From Campylobacter upsaliensis (GTDB taxonomy: Bacteria; Campylobacterota; Campylobacteria; Campylobacterales; Campylobacteraceae), in assembly GCF_900637395.1 (NCBI RefSeq), contig NZ_LR134372.1:1550001-1614000 (forward strand): 64,000 bases of DNA, read 5' to 3'. The position numbers and the translations under genes were made by a program. Under the pieces are notes generated by a model, which was not told where the DNA came from, did not search any database, and saw only the letters and a program-made list of their open reading frames with translations. Numbering within the stretch: position 1 is the first letter of the stretch; the number at the start of each line of letters is the position of its first letter. This document shows, in pieces, positions 58,181-64,000 of this stretch.

Positions 58181-58606
58181 TTAAATCTTTTTAATATTAT
58201 TTTCTAAAAGTTGTTTAAATTCTGGTAAGTTTTTTAATAAATTTTGCTTCAATTCCTCTTTTTGTGCATTAAGCTCGACATAAAAACTTGCCATTTTACA
58301 CTCAAGCTCTTCCTTCTTTGCTTTAATTGCGACTTGTGCTTCTTCTTTGGCTTGATTAATAGCACTTTGTTTAATTTTATGAATTTCTTCTCTTGTGCTT
58401 TGATGGATTTTTTCTACCTCATCGTTTGCTCCAAGCATTTCTTGTGAATTTTCCTTGACCTTATTTTCATCATTTTTAATGGAGCTATTTCTCTCGTCTA
58501 TAAATCTTAACAAAGGCTTGTATAGCATAGAATTTAAAATCAAAATCATAACTAAAAAAATTGCCATTGTGGCTAACATTATCGAAATGTGCATATCTGA
58601 AAACAT
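58181..58606 (-). CDS. atpF': ATP synthase b' subunit
   Basis: 141 residues: one membrane span near 8-28 (IMLATMAIFLVMILILNSML) and a long coiled-coil helix. A second b-type subunit, as in other epsilonproteobacteria. First gene of the ATP synthase operon; TACAAT at 58633-58628 may be its -10 box. The c and a subunits are not here, as usual in this group. Confidence 0.9.
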   Translation of the reverse strand: MFSDMHISIMLATMAIFLVMILILNSMLYKPLLRFIDERNSSIKNDENKVKENSQEMLGANDEVEKIHQSTREEIHKIKQSAINQAKEEAQVAIKAKKEELECKMASFYVELNAQKEELKQNLLKNLPEFKQLLENNIKKI

Positions 58607-58667
58607 TATTTTCCTTTATCATAAACTATTGTAAATACTGTATCTAAAACAAACTAAATTCTAAATT

Positions 58668-59507
58668 TCAAGCTAAAATTTCAAATAATTTTTTAATTTT
58701 ATCTTTATTTGTTAAATATATTGTTAGTTTTTCCCTTTTATTTTCACACTTTAAGCCATATTGATTTAAAATTTTCTTAATTTTTTGCATATCCTCATCA
58801 AATTCAAAAGAAAATTTTTCATCTTTTGGCTTTTTATTTTTCAAATTTTGGACGATTTTCTCAGTATCTCTTACACTTAATTTTTGCCCTATAATGCTAT
58901 CGACCATAGTTTTTTCATCATCTTTTTTAAGTCCAACTAAAATTTTAGCGTGTCCTTGTGAAATTTTACCCTCACTAATTAATTTTTGCGTTGTTTGTTC
59001 TAAATTTAAAAGTCTTAGTGTATTTGTGATTTGCGCGCGACTTTTATGGATAATGGACGCTAAATTTTCTTGAGTGATTTGATGCTCTTCAATCAAACTT
59101 TTGTAAGAATAAGCCAATTCGATAGGATTTAAATTTTCTCTTTGTATATTTTCTATCAAAGCAAGTTCTCTAAGCCTTTTTTCCTTGACATCAGCCACAA
59201 AAGCCAAAATGCTCTTAAGTCCTAAAATTTTACTCGCCCTAAGCCTACGCTCTCCCGCGACTAAAATATAACGCCCATCTTTTTTAAGCACGATAATGGG
59301 CTGAATGAGTCCATATTCTTTAATAGAATTAGCAAGCTCCTCCAAAGCCTCTTCGTCAAAATGCTTTCTAGGCTGGTAAGGGTTAAGGTCTATTTTGGCT
59401 AAAGGAATTTCGCTGACTTGATTTGTATCCAGTCCTAATTCTTTGCTATATACCTCGTCCAAATCGCCGATTAATTTACTTAAACCTTTATCTTTATTTA
59501 AACCCAT
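58668..59507 (-). CDS. parB: Chromosome partitioning protein ParB
   Basis: 279 residues from ATG 59507. ParB/Spo0J amino-terminal domain with IDLNPYQPRKHFDEEALEEL near 41-60 and the CTP-binding motif GERRLRASKI near 87-96, then a helix-turn-helix (QENLASIIHKSRAQITNTLR near 146-165) for parS binding. No parS palindrome was spotted in the window. Confidence 0.95.
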   Translation of the reverse strand: MGLNKDKGLSKLIGDLDEVYSKELGLDTNQVSEIPLAKIDLNPYQPRKHFDEEALEELANSIKEYGLIQPIIVLKKDGRYILVAGERRLRASKILGLKSILAFVADVKEKRLRELALIENIQRENLNPIELAYSYKSLIEEHQITQENLASIIHKSRAQITNTLRLLNLEQTTQKLISEGKISQGHAKILVGLKKDDEKTMVDSIIGQKLSVRDTEKIVQNLKNKKPKDEKFSFEFDEDMQKIKKILNQYGLKCENKREKLTIYLTNKDKIKKLFEILA

Positions 59508-59511
59508 CAAT

Positions 59512-60297
59512 TTATCCTAAAATACAATAAGCCAAATTTTGATACGCCAAAGAACCGGGTGATTTTATATCATAAAGTATAATGGGCTTCCCAAAACTTG
59601 GACTTTCCGCAAGCTTTACATTTCTAGGGATAATGATAAAGTCATCTTCACTGCTTTTCATTTTAAAAAGCTGCTTTTTGAAATTTTGCTTTAAATCCTC
59701 CACAACATCTTTAGAAAGATTATTTTGCGAACTATACATAGTCGGCAAAAAGCCCCTAACCTTAAGCTTTGGATTAATCGTTTTTTTAATAATCTTAATG
59801 GTATTTAGCACCATAGCCACACCTTCAAGTGCATAAAATTCACATTGTATAGGGATAATCACACTATCACTCGCCGCAAAAGCGTTAATGGTAATATTTC
59901 CAAGTGCAGGAGGCGAGTCTATAATGATAAAATCATACTTATCCACGACTTCCTCAAGTTGCCTTTTAAGCATCATTTTCTTTTCATTTCCCTCATCTTT
60001 AGCAAGCTCTTGTTCTATACCGACAAGCCCTATATTTGACGGAGCTAAATGCAATTGAGGTAATTCTGTTTTTAAAATAATATCACTTAATTTTTTACGA
60101 CCTATGAAAACATGATAAATATTATATTCATAATTATTTCTGTTAAAACCAAGTCCTGTTGTTGCATTTGCTTGTGGATCTACATCGATTAAAAGCACCT
60201 TTTTTTCTGCTACCGCCAAAGAAGCTGCTAAATTGACCGCTGTGGTCGTTTTACCCACACCACCTTTTTGATTTGCTATTGTTATCACTTCGCTCAT
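59512..60297 (-). CDS. parA: Chromosome partitioning ATPase ParA
   Basis: 261 residues. Deviant Walker A KGGVGKTT at about 10-17 and Walker B FIIIDSPPAL near 118-127. It moves ParB-parS complexes. Overlaps birA by four bases and parB follows after 1 bp. Confidence 0.96.
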   Translation of the reverse strand: MSEVITIANQKGGVGKTTTAVNLAASLAVAEKKVLLIDVDPQANATTGLGFNRNNYEYNIYHVFIGRKKLSDIILKTELPQLHLAPSNIGLVGIEQELAKDEGNEKKMMLKRQLEEVVDKYDFIIIDSPPALGNITINAFAASDSVIIPIQCEFYALEGVAMVLNTIKIIKKTINPKLKVRGFLPTMYSSQNNLSKDVVEDLKQNFKKQLFKMKSSEDDFIIIPRNVKLAESPSFGKPIILYDIKSPGSLAYQNLAYCILG

Positions 60298-60929
60298 CTT
60301 AAACTATATACCCTTTTATTTGCTAATAATATCGAACCATCTTCATACAAAAGGGCATCTTTTAATGCATAAAGCCTACCCTCATAATGGACACTAAATT
60401 TTTTTGATTTTTCAAATTCTAACACATACTTACTAAAAATCTGCTTCCATAAAAATTTTTTTTCCAAAACTTTTATAAATTCCTCCACCAATTCTTTAAT
60501 CTCTATTTCAATATCACAAAAGGTGGCATTTTGCGGAGCAAATTTAAGATTAAGCCCCATACCACAGACTACAAATTCGCCTATTTTATGACTCATCACT
60601 CCGCCGACTTTTTTATCTCCTAAATACAAATCGTTCGACCATTTAAGCCAAATTTGTGAGCCTTTTTGTGCCAAAAGATCCTTTAAAAGATAGGCAAAAT
60701 AAATACTCACAGAAGCCAAAGGCAAATCACTTGGCAAATCTTCCTCTCTTACGCAAAAAGAAAGATGTAAATTCCCCCTAGAGCTAATCCAAGCATTATC
60801 TCTACTCCCCACTCCGCTAGTTTGTTCCAAAGCGTAAATGGCGGTATTTTGCTTTATCTCATCTTTTCTTATTTGTTCGCATAAAAAAAGCTGCGTGGAG
60901 GCTATTTTTTCAATACAAATAATCTGCAC
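60294..60929 (-). CDS. birA: Biotin-protein ligase BirA (no DNA-binding domain)
   Basis: 211 residues from GTG 60929. The ligase core only: the biotinyl-AMP loop reads GVGSRDNAW (E. coli GRGRRG), then GNLHLSFCV, LKWSNDLYL and KVGGVMSH near 110-117. It attaches biotin to the acetyl-CoA carboxylase carrier. It lacks the amino-terminal helix-turn-helix, so it cannot repress bio genes. It overlaps fmt by 20 bp. Confidence 0.9.
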   Translation of the reverse strand: MQIICIEKIASTQLFLCEQIRKDEIKQNTAIYALEQTSGVGSRDNAWISSRGNLHLSFCVREEDLPSDLPLASVSIYFAYLLKDLLAQKGSQIWLKWSNDLYLGDKKVGGVMSHKIGEFVVCGMGLNLKFAPQNATFCDIEIEIKELVEEFIKVLEKKFLWKQIFSKYVLEFEKSKKFSVHYEGRLYALKDALLYEDGSILLANKRVYSLR

Positions 60930-61818
60930 TCTTTAGCCTTTTTCCATTTAAAAAAGTTCTCCCATCAAGAGGTTTTTTACCACTTTCTTGCAGCACTTTA
61001 ATCCTTAAAGTTCCTTTTTTACAAGTTAGCAAAAAACTCTCTTTTTCTAGGGCTAAAATAAGCCCCTCTTTTTCATTTTCCTTTTCATCATAAAGTTCTA
61101 TGTCTAAAAATTTCAAACCATTTTCCAAAAAAACACCCGGCCAAGGATAAAAGGCTAAAAATTTACGATATAGCTTTTTTGCATGACTTAAATCTACCAA
61201 ACCATCTTCTTTTTTGATTTTCTTACAAATGCTAACCTTGCTTTCATCTTGTTTTTGTGGGGTGATTTGAGAAAAATGACGCAAAGTTTCCACCGCTAAA
61301 GAAGCTGCTAAATTTCCAAAAATTTCAAAAACTTCCTCTGCCTTCTTATCTTTGATATCGCACTCCACGCTTTGTAAAATAGCCCCCGTGTCAAGACCTG
61401 CATCCATAAGCATAGAGCAAACTCCACTAACCTCATCGCCATTTAAAATCGCACTTTGTATGGGACTAGCACCACGGTATTTAGGCAAAAGTGAAGCGTG
61501 AAGGTTGATACAAGGAGCTAGATCTAAAATATTTTGTGGCAGTATTTTACCATAAGCAGCAACCACTATAAAATCAGGCTTTAAAGCCTTTAAGCTTTCA
61601 AAAAGCTCTTCATCTTTAAGACTTTTAGGGGTAAAAATGGGAATTTGAGGGGCAGTTTTTTGCAAAAAAGCCTTAGTGTCGCTAGGGGTTAAAATTTGTT
61701 TTCTTCCCACCGCTTTATCGGGCTGAGTAAAAAGTGCTAAAAGTTCAAAATGCCTTAAAAGTTCTTGCAAAATGTGTGTAGCGTAGGCTGGAGTTCCCAT
61801 AAATACAAGCTTTTTCAT
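60910..61818 (-). CDS. fmt: Methionyl-tRNA formyltransferase
   Basis: 302 residues. Starts KKLVFMGTPAYATHILQEL; INLHASLLPKYRGASPIQ near 103-120 is the formyl-folate binding motif, with DAGLDTGAILQ after it. It formylates initiator tRNA. It follows secY by 44 bp. Confidence 0.95.
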   Translation of the reverse strand: MKKLVFMGTPAYATHILQELLRHFELLALFTQPDKAVGRKQILTPSDTKAFLQKTAPQIPIFTPKSLKDEELFESLKALKPDFIVVAAYGKILPQNILDLAPCINLHASLLPKYRGASPIQSAILNGDEVSGVCSMLMDAGLDTGAILQSVECDIKDKKAEEVFEIFGNLAASLAVETLRHFSQITPQKQDESKVSICKKIKKEDGLVDLSHAKKLYRKFLAFYPWPGVFLENGLKFLDIELYDEKENEKEGLILALEKESFLLTCKKGTLRIKVLQESGKKPLDGRTFLNGKRLKSADYLY

Positions 61819-61862
61819 ATAAAACCCTTTCGTAAATTTATGGGAAAAGCCCCAAAAGGACT

Positions 61863-63128
61863 TTAAAGACCTACGGCACTCAAAGTTTGATATTTGCTCA
61901 TATAAATTTGAGCTTCAATTTTCCTCATCGTATCTAAGGCGACTTGCACGACAATCAAAACAGAAGTTCCACCAAAATTAAAAGGAACTCCCATAAATTT
62001 CACCAAAACCCAAGGTAAAGTTGCCACCAAAGCAAGATAAATAGAACCTGAAAGAGTCAGCCTTGAAGCGACCTCATTAAGATACAAAGCCGTCCCCTCA
62101 CCCGGACGAATGCCTGGGATAAAGCCTCCTTGCTTTTTAAGATTTTCAGCGATGTCCTTAGCATTAAACACTATACTCGCATAAAAATAGGCAAAAAACA
62201 CCACAAATAAGAAAGTCAAAATGTGAAACGCATAAGAATTTGGATTTAAAAAATCATTAACCGCCAAGATGTAAGGATTCGTGCTAGTTTGCAAAATGGT
62301 CGCCGGAAACATTAAAATCGCACTTGCAAAAATAGGAGGTATCACACCACTTAAATTTACCTTAATAGGGATATAGTTCATAATGCGTTTATTTTGATTT
62401 TGCATCACAACCTTACGAGAATAAGAAATGGGAATTCTACGCTCCCCAAGCTCAACATAAATAATCACACCTATAGTTAATAAAATAAGCAATAAAATCG
62501 CAAAAGCAGTTAAGAAATTCATCTCACCTGAATTAATTTGTCCAACGCTGTTTGAAATGGCTGAAGGTATAGTAGAAACGATACCCGCAAAAATGATAAG
62601 TGAGATACCATTACCTACGCCTTTTTGTGTGATTTGCTCTCCTAACCACATCAAAAGCATAGTTCCAGCTAGCATAGAAATAGCACATAAAGCGATGAAA
62701 GTATTTAAGTCCTCTACCATAATAGCACTTGAACCACCACGCCCGTGCAAACTTTGCAAACCTATGGCGACACCTATACTTTGCACTAAGGTAATCACAA
62801 TGGTCGCATAACGAATAATTTGCATATATTTTTGCATACCATCGCGTTCTTTTTTCATCTTGCCTATGTTAGGAAAGGTTGCTGCAAGAAGCTCCATAAT
62901 AATAGAAGCCGTGATATAAGGCATAATCCCCAAGGAGATAATGGAAAATCTCTCCGCCGCTCCCCCACTAAAAACATTAAAAAGCCCTAACGCATTATTT
63001 TCATTATGATTAAAAAATTCTGCAATAACATCAGCATTGACGCCGGGAACTGGCACATAAGCTAAAACCCTATAAGCAAATAAAAATGCTAATGTAATTA
63101 AAATTTTATTCGTCAATGCTCTATTCAT
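61863..63128 (-). CDS. secY: Protein translocase subunit SecY
   Basis: 421 residues with ten membrane spans. IITLAFLFAYRVLAYVPVPG-like first span, ISLGIMPYITASIIMEL near 64-80 and the cytoplasmic loop RRIPISYSRKVV near 231-242. The channel of the Sec pathway. It is coupled to rplO in the spc ribosomal operon. Confidence 0.97.
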   Translation of the reverse strand: MNRALTNKILITLAFLFAYRVLAYVPVPGVNADVIAEFFNHNENNALGLFNVFSGGAAERFSIISLGIMPYITASIIMELLAATFPNIGKMKKERDGMQKYMQIIRYATIVITLVQSIGVAIGLQSLHGRGGSSAIMVEDLNTFIALCAISMLAGTMLLMWLGEQITQKGVGNGISLIIFAGIVSTIPSAISNSVGQINSGEMNFLTAFAILLLILLTIGVIIYVELGERRIPISYSRKVVMQNQNKRIMNYIPIKVNLSGVIPPIFASAILMFPATILQTSTNPYILAVNDFLNPNSYAFHILTFLFVVFFAYFYASIVFNAKDIAENLKKQGGFIPGIRPGEGTALYLNEVASRLTLSGSIYLALVATLPWVLVKFMGVPFNFGGTSVLIVVQVALDTMRKIEAQIYMSKYQTLSAVGL

Positions 63129-63520
63129 TATTTTATTCCGCTAAGGCTGATATTTTCATCTTTAACTTTAGCTTTTAAATCCTTCGCACTTGCACCGATT
63201 AGCTTAATTTTACTAACAGATTTTGAAATTTTATGCACGGATTTAATGCTCTCAAAAGTGATTTCGCTCAAATCTTTAATGGCTGTAATTTTTTCCACAT
63301 TAATCACATAAGGTTTTTCGACCTTAGAAGTAAAACCCACTTTTGGCAATCTTCTTTGAAGAGGTTGTTGTCCTCCTTCAAAGCCTCTTTTTTCATTGTA
63401 ACCTTTTCTTGCAGTTTGTCCCTTTCCACCTTTTGTGGCTGTTTTACCCATACCACTACCTTGACCGCGACCGATTCTTTTAATTTTTCTTGTCGATCCT
63501 GCTGCTTTTGTTAAATTCAT
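63128..63520 (-). CDS. rplO: 50S ribosomal protein L15
   Basis: 130 residues. Basic amino terminus [20 protein letters not shown] and [18 protein letters not shown] identify L15. Placed between rpsE and secY, as in the spc operon. Confidence 0.97.
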   Translation of the reverse strand: MNLTKAAGSTRKIKRIGRGQGSGMGKTATKGGKGQTARKGYNEKRGFEGGQQPLQRRLPKVGFTSKVEKPYVINVEKITAIKDLSEITFESIKSVHKISKSVSKIKLIGASAKDLKAKVKDENISLSGIK

Positions 63521-63523
63521 TTT

Positions 63524-63967
63524 TTATCCTTTTAGCATCGTTAAGGCTTTGATAGTCGCACGAACCACATTTGCCGAATTATTTGAACCTAAAGATTTTG
63601 TTAAAATATCTTTAATCCCAGCAAGCTCTACAATAGGACGCGTAGAACCACCAGCGATAACACCCGTTCCCTCACTAGCAGGCTTAAGCAAAATGCGACT
63701 TGCATTATACTTAACCTCAACATCGTGAGCTATGGTAGAGCCTTTAGTCTTAACCTCAACCATATTTTTAAAAGCATCATCAACAGCCTTGCGAATCGCA
63801 TCTGGGACTTCCTTAGCCTTGCCATAGCCTACGCCGACAAGCCCTTTTCTATTACCCACAATCACTAAAGCAGTAAAGCGAAATCTCCTACCACCTTTAA
63901 CGACCTTAGTAACTCTACCTATATCGACAATGACTTCTTCAAATTCTTCTCTATTATACTTTTCCAT
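63524..63967 (-). CDS. rpsE: 30S ribosomal protein S5
   Basis: 147 residues. [20 protein letters not shown] and [20 protein letters not shown] are the S5 signature; [15 protein letters not shown] lies near 96-110. AAGGAGA precedes the ATG. Confidence 0.97.
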   Translation of the reverse strand: MEKYNREEFEEVIVDIGRVTKVVKGGRRFRFTALVIVGNRKGLVGVGYGKAKEVPDAIRKAVDDAFKNMVEVKTKGSTIAHDVEVKYNASRILLKPASEGTGVIAGGSTRPIVELAGIKDILTKSLGSNNSANVVRATIKALTMLKG

Positions 63968-63976
63968 AAACTCTCC

Positions 63977-64000
63977 TTATAGCCTAATGCCATTTTCTCT
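63977..64000 (-). CDS. rplR: 50S ribosomal protein L18, last seven codons
   Basis: Minus-strand codons RENGIRL and a TAA stop just before the rpsE ribosome binding site. Their position before rpsE and the sequence fit the carboxy terminus of L18 in the spc operon. The rest lies outside the window. Confidence 0.7.
   Translation of the reverse strand, partial: RENGIRL

Noticed and set aside
60294-60929. BirA defective because GRGRRG reads GVGSRDN
   Set aside because: This loop varies among non-regulatory biotin ligases and the remaining catalytic motifs are intact.

Overview
The window is chromosomal DNA from an epsilonproteobacterium, almost certainly a thermotolerant-type Campylobacter (C. 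jejuni / upsaliensis / helveticus / lari relatives). The DNA is very AT-rich. Gene order around recA-eno-cgpA-ligase, fliQ-murB, gltA-cysQ, the tol-pal / fabD / mtnN cluster and atpF'-FHAGDC-parAB-birA-fmt matches, from memory, blocks of the C. jejuni chromosome. Homopolymeric G tracts, a selenocysteine-containing SelD, a futalosine-pathway MqnD and a CgpA-like glycoprotein fit the same genus. The species was not determined.

Layout. (1) 1-8611, all minus strand: an accessory island of unrecognised genes. One operon (7213 down past position 1) encodes a RelA/SpoT-domain protein, a coiled-coil protein, a divergent Hsp70-like ATPase, tandem paralogues with an N-terminal hydrophobic segment and two unknown proteins. 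Its promoter has a run of 16 G between a perfect TTGACA and an extended TGATATAAT, so it looks phase variable. A second small operon (8611-7305) encodes two N-anchored proteins, a 55-residue zinc-ribbon protein and a membrane protein. (2) 8758-11472: a subtilisin-like lipoprotein autotransporter, switchable by a G14 tract just after the lipobox cysteine. (3) 11548-14677: fdhD-modE-yedF-selD, with UGA at codon 17 of selD. (4) 14680-20650: a nested, nearly palindromic locus with three Sec-exported proteins carrying a textbook double-glycine leader, each followed by a partner gene, around an outer-membrane barrel gene (interrupted by UGA in its signal peptide) and an orphan periplasmic C39 peptidase. 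(5) 20664-26813: a glycosyltransferase, putA and putP. (6) 26869-38874: ybeY, periplasmic ATP-type DNA ligase, cgpA, ftsB-like, eno, recA, mqnD, fliQ, murB, bioB, antiporter, gltA, cysQ and two unknown genes. (7) 38929-52861: a tRNA-thiolase-like gene, mtnN, fabD, slyD and the tol-pal cluster, which is split by a type I restriction-modification system (45228-51159) of different codon style. (8) 52858-64000: ATP synthase, parAB, birA, fmt, secY, rplO, rpsE and the last codons of rplR.

How the parts work together. The metabolic genes fit an amino-acid-using, formate-oxidising microaerophile: PutP/PutA for proline, FdhD/ModE/YedF/SelD for the Mo/W- and Se-dependent formate dehydrogenase, MqnD for menaquinone and F1Fo for energy. 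The accessory genes face the envelope or mobile DNA and several are built for variation: G16 in a promoter, G14 in the autotransporter, G8 and a 12-bp repeat in hsdS, and large inverted repeats around the C39 locus.

The two best candidates for an undescribed system are the double-glycine/C39/barrel locus (14680-20650) and the phase-variable Hsp70-RelA/SpoT operon (1-7289). All family calls rest on motifs read by eye; no database search was possible.
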